A DNA stretch of 64,000 nt from contig NZ_LN890655.1 of assembly GCF_900066015.1 (NCBI RefSeq), positions 1,156,726 through 1,220,725 on the forward strand, in the 5' to 3' direction. Each line of letters opens with the position of its first letter. The stretch's first letter is position 1. Shown one piece after another: positions 8,906-17,342 of this stretch. The DNA is from Candidatus Promineifilum breve (GTDB lineage: Bacteria; Chloroflexota; Anaerolineae; Promineifilales; Promineifilaceae). The notes under the pieces are model-generated. The model was not told the origin of the DNA and searched no databases. It saw nothing but the letters and a program-made list of their open reading frames with translations. The position numbers and the translations under genes were made by a program.

Positions 8906-10188
8906 CTCCTAATCCGCACCAAGTGATATTGCCGCCGCCCCTGCCGCAGGATGAGGAAGCGGCCGTCAATGGCCTGCCCCAGTTGCGCCGTCTGGGCCTG
9001 GTCGGTCACGCGCTCGTTGTTGAGGTAGATGCCGCCGCCCTGAATCTTGCGCCGGGCGTCGGCCTTCGAGGTCGCCAGGCCGCCGGCCACCAGCAGATCG
9101 ACCAGCGGCGCGCCGCCGTCGCTCAGCGCCGTTGCGTCGATCTCGCTCGACGGCACTTCGGCGAAGATGTCCTCGATGTCGGCCGCGTCCAGCCCGGCCA
9201 CGTCGCCGCCGAAGAGGGCTTGCGACGCACTCTCGGCCTTGGCCAGCGCCGTCTCGCCATGCACCATGCGCGTCACCTCGCGGGCCAGCCGGCGTTGGGC
9301 CTCGCGCCGCTCCGGCTGCTCGAACAGCAGGGCGTGTAACTCGGCGATCTCGGCCTGCGTCAGCCAGGTGAAAAAGTTCAGGTAGGTGATCACGTCGGCG
9401 TCGTCGGCGTTGAACCAGTATTGGTAGAAGCGGTAGGGGGACGTGCGCGCCGGGCTGAGCCAGACGCTGGTGCCCTCGGCCGTCTTGCCGAATTTGCTGC
9501 CGTCGGCTCGCGTCAGCAGCGGGTAGACCAGCGCGTGGGCCTTCTGCCCCCGCGAGCGGCGGATCAACTCGACGCCGGCCACGATGTTGCCCCACTGGTC
9601 GCTGCCGCCCGTTTGCAGCAGGCAGCCCTGGGTGTCGAACAGGTGCAGGTAGTCGTGGGCCTGGAGCAGCATGTAGCTGAACTCGGTGTAGGAGATGCCG
9701 CTGTCGTCGCGATCCATGCGCGATTTGACCGAATCCTTGGCCAGCATGTAGTTGACCGTGAAGTGCTTGCCGGTGTCGCGCAGGAAATCGGTCAGCAGCA
9801 AGCGGCGCAGCCAGTCGGCGTTGTTGACGACGCGGGCCGGGTTGCTCTTGACCTCGAAATCGAGGATGCTCGCCAGTTGCTTCTTGATGTGCTCCACGTT
9901 GTCGTCGATAGCTTCCAGCGTCATCAGATTGCGCTCGGCGCTCTTGCCGCTGGGGTCGCCGACCATGCCCGTGCCGCCGCCGGCTAGGGCGATGGGCGTG
10001 TGGCCGTAGCGCTGCCAGCGGGCCAGTTGCATCAGCGGCACCAGGTTGCCGATGTGGAGCGAATTGCCCGTGGGGTCGAAGCCGTTGTAGAGGGTGATCT
10101 TCTGGCGGCTCACCAGGTCGTCTATCTCTTCCGTCTTGTCGTAGATGAGGCCGCGCCAGCGGAGTTCATCGGTTATCGTTGTCGCCAT
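8902..10188 (-). CDS. tyrS: Tyrosyl-tRNA synthetase
   Basis: This 428-residue class I synthetase charges tRNA-Tyr. It shows the tyrosine-binding segment [16 protein letters not shown] with the HIGH-type motif HIGN, the KMSKS-type motif KFGKT (in [15 protein letters not shown]), the TyrS pattern [11 protein letters not shown] and GGSDQWGNI, and a C-terminal S4 RNA-binding domain ([17 protein letters not shown]). The ATG at 10188 has GGAGAAG seven bases upstream; an earlier start would read through the 60-bp repeat array. It stands alone, bounded by a palindrome at its 3' end and tandem repeats at its 5' end. Confidence 0.97.
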   Translation of the reverse strand: MATTITDELRWRGLIYDKTEEIDDLVSRQKITLYNGFDPTGNSLHIGNLVPLMQLARWQRYGHTPIALAGGGTGMVGDPSGKSAERNLMTLEAIDDNVEHIKKQLASILDFEVKSNPARVVNNADWLRRLLLTDFLRDTGKHFTVNYMLAKDSVKSRMDRDDSGISYTEFSYMLLQAHDYLHLFDTQGCLLQTGGSDQWGNIVAGVELIRRSRGQKAHALVYPLLTRADGSKFGKTAEGTSVWLSPARTSPYRFYQYWFNADDADVITYLNFFTWLTQAEIAELHALLFEQPERREAQRRLAREVTRMVHGETALAKAESASQALFGGDVAGLDAADIEDIFAEVPSSEIDATALSDGGAPLVDLLVAGGLATSKADARRKIQGGGIYLNNERVTDQAQTAQLGQAIDGRFLILRQGRRQYHLVRIRS

Positions 10189-10200
10189 ATTCTTCTCCAA

Positions 10201-10460
10201 AGATGTAGGACGGGTTGGTAACCCGTCTTCTGATTCGCGGGATACCATCCCGCGCTACAATGTTGTAGGACGGGTTGGTAACCCGTCTTCTGATTCGCGG
10301 GATACCATCCCGCGCTACAATGTTGTAGGACGGGTTGGTAACCCGTCTTCTGATTCGCGGGATACCATCCCGCGCTACATTTTGCGGGATACCATCCCGC
10401 GCTACATTTTGCGGGATACCATCCCGCGCTACATTTTGCGGGATGCCATCCCGCGCTACA
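10201..10460. repeat. Tandem array of palindromic units (60-bp and about 26-bp)
   Basis: Three near-identical 60-bp units (from 10201, 10261 and 10321) each hold two palindromes: ACGGGTTGGTAACCCGT and GCGGGATACCATCCCGC. They are followed by three shorter units with only the second palindrome and a TTTT joint (10380-10460); the last has one A-to-G change. There are no unique spacers, so this is not CRISPR. The array lies in the promoter/leader region of tyrS. Confidence 0.95.
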
Positions 10461-10471
10461 AAGGACAACAA

Positions 10472-10498
10472 AAAAGACGCGGGCTTGCCGCGTCTTTT
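10472..10498 (-). terminator. Intrinsic terminator of the VWA gene
   Basis: An 11-bp stem (AAAAGACGCGG with CCGCGTCTTTT) and a 5-base loop read on the minus strand as a GC-rich hairpin followed by a run of six T. It lies about 150 bases beyond the stop of the VWA gene and just before the tyrS leader. Confidence 0.8.
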
Positions 10499-10647
10499 GC
10501 TTTCATGTTTACCGTCGTCGTTCAGCCGGCGGCAACCGTCAAGCGCGCTCGCGGCGCGGCCTGGTGGTTTGCCGACCATAATAGCTGAAGCGATGAACGA
10601 GCTGCCGTTTCATGATAAATGCATCATAACATGGGCCGGGTGGCCCG

Positions 10648-12033
10648 TCAAGCGCCGGCCATCAGCTTATCGACGGCCGAGGACAACTGGGCCAGATTGC
10701 GCACCATGTAGACCTGATCGCACAGCGGCGCGTACTCCAGCATGTTGCTATCGCCCGTGCCCCATTGCCGCGGCGCTTCCGGGTTGAGCCAGATCAGGCG
10801 GCGCGCCCGCTGCCGGATGTCCTTGATCAGGTCAAGGCGGGGGTCGTTGTAGTTGTTGCGGCCGTCGCCCAGGATGACCACCGTGGTGCGGTTGTTGATG
10901 CTGTCGAGCCAGTTGTCATAGAGCGTCGCCAGACTGCGGCCCAGGTCGGTGGCGTAATGTTGCGGCGAGCGGCCGTAGAACGCCTCCATGACGCCGTCGA
11001 CCGCTTCGGCGGCGCGATTGCCGGCCAGCGTCAGGCTGATCTCCTCCATGTCGCCATAAAACCCGAAGCTGCGCGTCTTGGCGACCTGATCCTGCAATTC
11101 GTAGGTGAGGCGCAGCATGAACTCGGCCACGGAGAGCATCGAGCGCGAGATGTCGCAGATGAGCACCAGGCTGGGCTTCAGCTTCTTGCGCTTGAACTTC
11201 AACTCCATCGGCACGCCGCCATAGCGCTGGTTGGCGCGAATGGTGCCCTTCGAGTCGAAGCGCCCCTCCTTGCCCCGCTTGCGGCGCAGGGCGGCCCGGC
11301 TGCGTAGCTGCGTCACCAGCCGTTGCACCTCCTTGCGCAACAGGTTGGCCTCATCCTGGGTCAGGCTCTCAAACGGCTTGTGCATCAGGTCGGAGCCGAA
11401 GAGGTCGTCGGGGCGGTTGGCGCGCTGCTCGGCGATCTGGCGGCCGACGCTCTGGGCCACCTGCTCGGCCAGCGCCTCGCGGTTGGCCTCCACGACGCCC
11501 ATCAGCTTCTCGATGGCTTCCTGGCTCATGCCCATCTCGGCCAGCCGCTCCATCAGTTCGCGCAACTGATCTTCCAAATGGGCCAGGCCCATCTGTTGCA
11601 GCATCCGCCGCGTGACCCAGCGCGCTTCCTGCGGGTTGTTGGCCCACTGGATGCCGGCTCGCTCGGCCAGCTGCTCCAGTTCTTCCTTGGTCGGGCCTTC
11701 GCCGCTGGTCAGCCAATCCATCAATGACTGGAGGCGGCCGCTGAGGGCCTGGAGCGCGGCCTGGAGCATCTCCTGATCGTCCTCGCTCATGTCCTCCAGC
11801 GCGTTTTGCAGCGGCGGGCCGTCGGAGCCGAAGTAGAGCGGAAACAGTTCCTCGAAGACGGCGAAGTCGTCCGACTCCTTGATCAGCGTCGTCCGCAACG
11901 ACAGGCGGAAGAGGTCTTTGTCGACGATACCCAGCACTTCAACGGCGCGCATGGCGTCGGCCGACTCGGCCATCGACACGCGCACCCCGGCCGCCCGCAT
12001 CCCCCGCACGAACTCAACGATCCGGTCGTCCAT
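10648..12033 (-). CDS. VWA domain protein, CoxE-like
   Basis: This 461-residue protein has a long helical N-terminal half rich in Gln/Glu, then a von Willebrand factor A domain with the metal-site motif LVLICDISRSMLSVAEF (DxSxS) around residues 285-300. The ending GDGRNNYNDP...LIWLNPE is typical of CoxE-like proteins. Such proteins work with MoxR ATPases as metal insertion or assembly chaperones. The MoxR gene lies directly upstream on the same strand. The ATG at 12033 is chosen because GGAGGA lies seven bases before it. No CO dehydrogenase or methanol dehydrogenase gene is visible here, so the client is unknown. Confidence 0.88.
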   Translation of the reverse strand: MDDRIVEFVRGMRAAGVRVSMAESADAMRAVEVLGIVDKDLFRLSLRTTLIKESDDFAVFEELFPLYFGSDGPPLQNALEDMSEDDQEMLQAALQALSGRLQSLMDWLTSGEGPTKEELEQLAERAGIQWANNPQEARWVTRRMLQQMGLAHLEDQLRELMERLAEMGMSQEAIEKLMGVVEANREALAEQVAQSVGRQIAEQRANRPDDLFGSDLMHKPFESLTQDEANLLRKEVQRLVTQLRSRAALRRKRGKEGRFDSKGTIRANQRYGGVPMELKFKRKKLKPSLVLICDISRSMLSVAEFMLRLTYELQDQVAKTRSFGFYGDMEEISLTLAGNRAAEAVDGVMEAFYGRSPQHYATDLGRSLATLYDNWLDSINNRTTVVILGDGRNNYNDPRLDLIKDIRQRARRLIWLNPEAPRQWGTGDSNMLEYAPLCDQVYMVRNLAQLSSAVDKLMAGA

Positions 12034-12054
12034 CTTGCTTCCTCCAATGCAGGA

Positions 12055-12130
12055 AGAATCCACAGATTACACAGATTTCACAGATTAAGAACGTTCTTAA
12101 TCTGTGAAATCTGTGTAATCTGTGGATTCT
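12055..12130. repeat. Perfect 38-bp palindrome (ACAGATTTCACAGATT family)
   Basis: Positions 12055-12092 are the exact reverse complement of 12093-12130. The arms are built from tandem CACAGATT-like units. Related copies, less perfect, lie at 31792-31907 and 56495-56558, with a half copy at 59575-59599. It fills the whole gap between the MoxR and VWA genes of one operon. Confidence 0.95.
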
Positions 12131-12131
12131 C

Positions 12132-13058
12132 TTATCGGTTGCTGGGACGGCTGCGGCCGCCGTTGCCCATCATGCGCTTGGCCTTTTGCACGTCGGCCTC
12201 GTACTTGAGCAGCACGGTCAGGGTGCTGTTCATGGTCTGCTCGTCGATGGCGCGGGCATTGAGGGCCACCAGCGCTCGCGCCCAGTCGAGCGTTTCGCTG
12301 ATGCTGGGCACTTTGCGCAAATCCATGTTGCGCAACTGCTGCACCACGGCCACCGCCTGCCGGGCCAGTTCCGGCCGCAGGTCGGGCACCTTGAGCCGCA
12401 CAATATCGAGTTCCGCTTCCAGATTGGGGTAGCCGACGTAGAGGTAGAGACAGCGCCGCTTGAGCGCCTCGCTCAATTCGCGGGTGTTGTTGCTGGTCAG
12501 GAGAACCATCGGCTGATGCTTGGCCGAGATCGTGCCCAGTTCGGGCACGCTGACCTGGAAATCGCTGAGCACTTCCAGCAAGAAAGCCTCAAACTCCACA
12601 TCGGCGCGGTCGATCTCATCGATGAGCAGCACGACCGGCTCATCGGAGGTCAGGGCCTTCAGCAACGGCCGCGGCAGCAGGAAGTTCTCCGAGAAGAAAA
12701 CGTCCTCCTCTTGCGCCAGACGGCTGGCGGCTTCGGCCAGACTCTCGACGTCGCCCAGCACGTTGCGCAGGGTATCGCGCAGGAGTTGGGTATAGAGCAT
12801 CTGCTTGGCGTACTCCCACTCGTAGAGCGCCTTGCTCTCGTCCAGCCCCTCGTAGCATTGCAGCCGCACCAGCGGCGCGCCCAGCGCCGCCGCCCAGGCC
12901 TTGGCCAGTTCCGTCTTGCCCACCCCGGCCGGGCCTTCGGCCAGCACCGGTTTGCACAGCGATTGCGCCAGATAGACCACCGTGGCGATCTCGTCGGTGG
13001 AAATATACTGCTGGTTGCCCAACCGCTGGCTCACGTCGGCTCTATCTTTGAACATCAT
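12132..13058 (-). CDS. MoxR-family AAA+ ATPase
   Basis: This 308-residue AAA+ protein has Walker A GPAGVGKTEL (about residue 43), Walker B VVLLIDEIDRAD (about 118) and the sensor region LLTSNNTRELSEALKRRC. It is the MoxR/CoxD type that partners with VWA proteins. The VWA gene follows directly on the same strand, separated only by the 38-bp palindrome. The start at 13058 has CGGAGAA upstream. The longer frame would add about 30 residues without homology. Together the two genes form a chaperone-like unit whose client is not encoded nearby. Confidence 0.9.
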   Translation of the reverse strand: MMFKDRADVSQRLGNQQYISTDEIATVVYLAQSLCKPVLAEGPAGVGKTELAKAWAAALGAPLVRLQCYEGLDESKALYEWEYAKQMLYTQLLRDTLRNVLGDVESLAEAASRLAQEEDVFFSENFLLPRPLLKALTSDEPVVLLIDEIDRADVEFEAFLLEVLSDFQVSVPELGTISAKHQPMVLLTSNNTRELSEALKRRCLYLYVGYPNLEAELDIVRLKVPDLRPELARQAVAVVQQLRNMDLRKVPSISETLDWARALVALNARAIDEQTMNSTLTVLLKYEADVQKAKRMMGNGGRSRPSNR

Positions 13059-13168
13059 GCGCTTGTTCTCCGTTTTTAACTTGCGATCCGGCGCCGGCCG
13101 AGTCTCAATTCCAATACGCAGAAATTGTAAGGGCAAATGGACAACGCGCAATGGGTTGCCCGTTGTTC

Positions 13169-14077
13169 TTATACAGTCTTTAGCCCTGCTAGATCACAGG
13201 CCAGATAATACCAGTTCTGCTCTTCCGAAAAACCTAGACTTTTATACAGGTTCATCGCCACGTCGTTGCGCCGCCACAGACCGATCTCAATCGGGTTCGC
13301 GCCGCGCCGGCGCAGGCGATGGAGCGCCTCGATGAGCAGCCGCCGGCCATACCCCCGCCCCTGGTAATCGGGCGCGATGCCGATGGGTTCGATGCGTCCC
13401 CGGCCGTTGGGCAACATTTCGTGCCAGACGACGCCAATGGCCTCGCCGCCCGCCATCAGAAAAAGCAAGTCATCGGGATCGGTCAGCGCCCCGGCCACTT
13501 CCAGCGCGGTGTAGGGCTGCGACCACGGTTGCCCGGCGAAGGCGGCGTCATACACCCGGCAAAACGTCGCCACGGCCTGTTCGGGCTCCAGGGTTGTCAA
13601 CTCCGCCGGTGGCCCAGTCGGAACCGGCGGTAAATCAGTCAAGTCGCCTAACTCCAGCAGGCACTCTTCATGCTCGATGGAAAAACCGCGCCGCAACAGA
13701 AAAGTGGCCGTCTCATCCTCCAGACTCTCGACCCGGCACGACAGGCGGCCGACGCCCAACTCGCGGCCCGCGTCCTGCACGTGGCGCAATAATCTCGTGC
13801 CCAACCCTTGCCGCCGCCGCGCGGGGACGATGCCGCCCGATAGGTCATAGTCGCCCGGCAGCCCCGGCAGTGGATCGATCAAGGCGTAGCCGGCCAGCCG
13901 CCGCCCACGGGCCGCCACCCAGGCCCGGCCGCCCGACTCCAGCCGCTCTTCCATCTCCTGCATCCAGACCGGCATCTGCCCGGCGTCGGTCGGGGCCAGG
14001 GCGGCCTGGACGACGAAAAGAGAGGCAGCGTCGTCGGGGACGGCGGCGCGGATGTCGAACTGTGATCCCAGGTGCAT
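13169..14077 (-). CDS. Two-domain GNAT acetyltransferase
   Basis: Two GNAT domains in tandem are visible in about 302 residues: the first has IVPARRRQGLGTRLL (around residues 84-98), the second has IAPDYQGRGYGRRLLIEALH with NDVAMNLYKSLGF. The layout resembles MshD (mycothiol synthase) and other double-GNAT proteins; there is no basis for a substrate. A TAAAAT box lies eight bases upstream of the ATG on this strand, and a TTG codon directly before it could also start translation, so a leaderless transcript is likely. Confidence 0.85.
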   Translation of the reverse strand: MHLGSQFDIRAAVPDDAASLFVVQAALAPTDAGQMPVWMQEMEERLESGGRAWVAARGRRLAGYALIDPLPGLPGDYDLSGGIVPARRRQGLGTRLLRHVQDAGRELGVGRLSCRVESLEDETATFLLRRGFSIEHEECLLELGDLTDLPPVPTGPPAELTTLEPEQAVATFCRVYDAAFAGQPWSQPYTALEVAGALTDPDDLLFLMAGGEAIGVVWHEMLPNGRGRIEPIGIAPDYQGRGYGRRLLIEALHRLRRRGANPIEIGLWRRNDVAMNLYKSLGFSEEQNWYYLACDLAGLKTV

Positions 14078-14100
14078 CAATCCGAATTTTACCGGAATGA

Positions 14101-14129
14101 TTGACCGCTGTCTCCCCCGGTGATAAAAT
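14101..14129 (+). promoter_or_regulatory. Sigma-70-type promoter of tRNA-Glu
   Basis: TTGACC (14101-14106) and TAAAAT (14124-14129) are separated by exactly 17 bases. The predicted start lies a few bases before the tRNA 5' end at 14140. Confidence 0.8.
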
Positions 14130-14139
14130 TCCCTCCATT

Positions 14140-14212
14140 GCCCTCATCGTCTAGGGGACCAGGACGTAGCCCTTTCAAGGCTAAGACCGGAGTTCGAATC
14201 TCCGTGAGGGCA
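14140..14212 (+). tRNA. tRNA-Glu (UUC anticodon)
   Basis: The 7-bp acceptor stem GCCCTCA/TGAGGGC, D arm (GTCTAGGGGACCAGGAC), anticodon stem TAGCC/GGCTA around the loop CTTTCAA, and T arm with TTCGAAT all fold correctly. Positions 34-36 read TTC, which decodes GAA/GAG (Glu). The discriminator base is A. CCA is not encoded. Confidence 0.97.
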
Positions 14213-14221
14213 CAATTTATC

Positions 14222-14260
14222 AAAGAAACCAGCCGCGCCAGCCGGCTGGCTTTCTTTTTC
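14222..14260 (+). terminator. Intrinsic terminator after tRNA-Glu
   Basis: AAAGAAACCAGCCG pairs with CGGCTGGCTTTCTTT (one bulge) around a CGCCAGC-containing loop, and the 3' arm ends in a T-run at about 14255-14259. Confidence 0.75.
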
Positions 14261-14369
14261 CTTCGACGAGCGCATTTTGTTTGCGCCGGGTCCAACTTAT
14301 CAGTCGCTCTCGTGACAGAATCCTTGGGCTTCCTGCTCCGAGATACGGCAACATCGGAAAATCTATATC

Positions 14370-17270
14370 GTGGCCGAGCCGGTATCTACCCGTAACCGAG
14401 CGCTATCAGAGCTACAGCGCCTAGTCGCAACTCACTTCGATATGGATGAGTTGCAGATGGTCGCCTTTGCGTTGGGCGTAGATTGGGATGAGTTGAAAGG
14501 CACGACCAAATCGCTTAAGACGGTCGCCCTGATCCAATATGCCGACCGGCGGGGCGAGATGAGCGGCCTTCTGGCGCTGCTCAGTGAAGAGCGACCGGCC
14601 CTCGTCTTTCCCACCATTCCACCGGCTCCCGCAGCCTCTCTCATCGATGAGGAACCGGACAGGCAGTTGACCAGCATTCAGGTGCAAAGCCAGAGCGGCG
14701 GCGTGGTCAACGTCGGCAATATCATTACCGGCCACGTCGACGGCGACATCGTCCAGGGCGACAAGGTGAGCGGCGGTATTGTCATCACCGGCTCAGTCAC
14801 CGGCGACGTCCACATCAACTACACCATCCGGCCTGACGTCCCGCGGCCGCCACCGCCCGCCGCCATTCCCGAAATCCCCCTCTTCGTCGGCCGCGAATCG
14901 GAATTGACCTACTTTCAGACGATGCTCGACCGGTCGGGCCTGGCGGTCATCAGCGGCATGGCCGGCATGGGCAAGACCACGCTGGCGGCGGTCATGGCCC
15001 GTCGCCTGGCTGCCCCGGAACGGACATTCTGGCACGTCTTCCACGAAGGAGAAGGCGTCGAGAGCGTTATCTGGCGGCTGGCGGGCTTCCTGGCCTTCCG
15101 CGGCCAGGATGAGTTATGGCGCTTGCTTCAGAACGCGCGGCTGACGAACGGCCGGCCGCCGCCGCCGGAATCCTTGTTCGATTACCTCACCCAACTTCTT
15201 CGCGGGCGCGATTACCTCCTTTGTTTCGACGATTTTCAGCACGTCGACGAAGACCCCTTGCTCCACCAACTCGTCGAACAATTGCGTATCCTGCTCGGCG
15301 GCGGGGAACTGCGCATGATCATCACCACGCGCCGCATCCCCGAATTTGTCCAGCGGGTCGTCGCCTTCGAACCGTTGGGCGGGATGAGTTTGGCCGATAC
15401 GCGGCAACTGCTGGAAGGTCAGGAAGTTTACCTGAGCAGTGATCGGCTGGAACAACTCTATCATTACACGGGTGGCAACGCCCAACTCCTGTCGCTGGCC
15501 GTCGATGTCCTGCGCGATGCCGGCGACGCGGCTTCTCTGCTGGATCGCCTCATCGACGCCGACAATATCGAGCGCTACCTGTTGGATGAGGTCGATGGGC
15601 GGCTGACGCGCGACGAGCGCCAGGTGATGAGCGCGGTGGCCGTGCTCCAGGGTTACCCGGCCGGCCGCAACGCGCTCGAGGCTGTGCTCGACGGCCGCAG
15701 CGCCCGCCGCGTCTTGCGCGATCTAGCCGACCGCTCCCTGCTAACCGTCAGTCGCGTCGATGAGGAGAGGCTCTATAGCCAACACGCCATCGTGCGCGAC
15801 TTCTATTACAGTTCGCTGGGGCGGGCGCAACGGCAGGAAATGCATCGGCGGGCCGGGCACTTCTACCGCGGCGAGGGGCTGGATTCGCTGCTGGCGGCGC
15901 GCCATTATTACCTGGGTGGGGCATTTGTCGAGGCGGCCGATCTGGCGACGACCGACGTGCGGGCCATGATCAATCGCGGCCAAACCCAGCAGCTCGGCCG
16001 CCTGTTGGCCGGGTTTGAGCACAGCCAACTGGACGCGATGCGGTGGGCGGCGGTGAAGAACGCCGAAGGTCAAATTTTCCTGTATCTGGGCGAGAGCCAA
16101 CCGGCCCGCGATGCCTTCCAGGCGGCCCTGGCGACGTTGGAGTCGCTGCCCGCCGCCGACGAGAGTGGTCGGGCCGCGGCCCGCGCCTGCCTGGGTATGG
16201 GCGAATTGCTAACCCAACAGGCCCCGGAGGAGGCGCTGGGCTGGCTGGAGCGTGGTCTGGCGCTCGTCGCCGGGCTGGACAGCGAGACGGAAGCGGCGCT
16301 GACGCTGCAAATGGGCGAGCTTTTCATGTTCACCGGCCGCTTTGATGAAGCGCAAGAGATGCTGGCGCGCGGGCTGGCTGCCCTGCCGTCGGGGCCGGGC
16401 CAGTGGCGAGCATCGGCGCTGGAGAACCTCGGGGCGGTGGCCGTCATGGCGCGTGGGGACGTGGCCGCCGCCTACGCGCTGGCCGAGCAAGCCCTGATGG
16501 TTAGCGAGGAACTGGAAGATTCCTTTCGCATTGCCCGGCTGAAGAGCATGATGGGCGGGCTGAGCCAGATGAGCGACGACTGGCCGGCGGCGCGGCGCTT
16601 TCTGGAGGAAGCCGTTGCCATCGCCGAACGCCTGGGAAATCGCAAGATTCTGGCGCAGGCGGCCATGAACGAGGGGGTGTTGCTCGTCTACCTGGGCGAC
16701 TATGACGCCGCCCGGCAACGATTATCGGCGGCGCTGGTGGCCGCCCGCCAGACAGGGCAGCTGTATGGCGTTGTGCTGGCGCTGTTGAGTCTGGCCGATG
16801 TGGCCGTTCTGGCCGCCGACTGGAACGAAGTAACCACTCTCATCAACGAAGCGCAGCAGTTGTCCGAGGAGTTACAGTTGCACTTCCAGCTGCCACGCAT
16901 CCGGCAGTTACAGGCAACGGTAGCCCTCGGTAGGGGCGACGGTGAAGCGGCGCTCGCTCGCGTCGATGAATCCATCGCGGCGGCCGACGCCAATGGCGAT
17001 CAGCCGGCGGTGGGGGTCAGCGAGCGAATGCGCGGGCAGGCGCTGGCGTACCTGGGGCGCGGGCCGGAGGCTGAGGTGGCCTTTCGGCGAAGCGCCGAAA
17101 TCCTTGAGCCGTTGGATCGTTTTGAGACGGCGAGAACGCGGGCCGCGTGGGGGGCGACGCTGGCCCGGCAAGGGGGACAGGGGGAGGGAGTGAGGCTGAT
17201 TGCCCAGGCCCGCGCCACCTTCGAGGCGCTGGGGGCGCGGGGGGAGCTGGCTCGCCTGCCCGATCCTTAG
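14370..17270 (+). CDS. EAD-STAND (NB-ARC-like) ATPase with TPR repeats
   Basis: Domains in this 966-residue protein are, in order: an EAD-like helical domain (8-80; DMDELQMVA, YADRRGEMSGLLALLSEERP), a short beta-repeat linker (100-152; repeated G.V.GD motifs including DGDIVQGDKVSGG), a STAND NTPase (170-430; Walker A GMAGMGKTT at 196-204, Walker B YLLCFDDF with Asp287/288, TGGNAQLL near the end), a winged-helix part, and about ten TPR-like repeats from 560 to the end. STAND proteins sense a trigger through the repeats, form oligomers with ATP and recruit effectors. The EAD matches the one on the TIR protein at 4339-5814. The start is a GTG without a Shine-Dalgarno sequence. Confidence 0.9.
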   Translation: MAEPVSTRNRALSELQRLVATHFDMDELQMVAFALGVDWDELKGTTKSLKTVALIQYADRRGEMSGLLALLSEERPALVFPTIPPAPAASLIDEEPDRQLTSIQVQSQSGGVVNVGNIITGHVDGDIVQGDKVSGGIVITGSVTGDVHINYTIRPDVPRPPPPAAIPEIPLFVGRESELTYFQTMLDRSGLAVISGMAGMGKTTLAAVMARRLAAPERTFWHVFHEGEGVESVIWRLAGFLAFRGQDELWRLLQNARLTNGRPPPPESLFDYLTQLLRGRDYLLCFDDFQHVDEDPLLHQLVEQLRILLGGGELRMIITTRRIPEFVQRVVAFEPLGGMSLADTRQLLEGQEVYLSSDRLEQLYHYTGGNAQLLSLAVDVLRDAGDAASLLDRLIDADNIERYLLDEVDGRLTRDERQVMSAVAVLQGYPAGRNALEAVLDGRSARRVLRDLADRSLLTVSRVDEERLYSQHAIVRDFYYSSLGRAQRQEMHRRAGHFYRGEGLDSLLAARHYYLGGAFVEAADLATTDVRAMINRGQTQQLGRLLAGFEHSQLDAMRWAAVKNAEGQIFLYLGESQPARDAFQAALATLESLPAADESGRAAARACLGMGELLTQQAPEEALGWLERGLALVAGLDSETEAALTLQMGELFMFTGRFDEAQEMLARGLAALPSGPGQWRASALENLGAVAVMARGDVAAAYALAEQALMVSEELEDSFRIARLKSMMGGLSQMSDDWPAARRFLEEAVAIAERLGNRKILAQAAMNEGVLLVYLGDYDAARQRLSAALVAARQTGQLYGVVLALLSLADVAVLAADWNEVTTLINEAQQLSEELQLHFQLPRIRQLQATVALGRGDGEAALARVDESIAAADANGDQPAVGVSERMRGQALAYLGRGPEAEVAFRRSAEILEPLDRFETARTRAAWGATLARQGGQGEGVRLIAQARATFEALGARGELARLPDP

Positions 17271-17342
17271 GGAGGAGTGCGGGCCGATGCGGCCCGAAAC
17301 GAAACAAAGTGATGTGGTCTATTGCTCAGGAGGGATATTGAG

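Noticed and set aside
10201-10460. Possible CRISPR array
   Set aside because: Units are contiguous tandem copies without unique spacers and there are no cas genes nearby.
10145-10588. Open frames running through the 60-bp repeats on both strands
   Set aside because: They encode only translated repeat units, with no plausible start signal.
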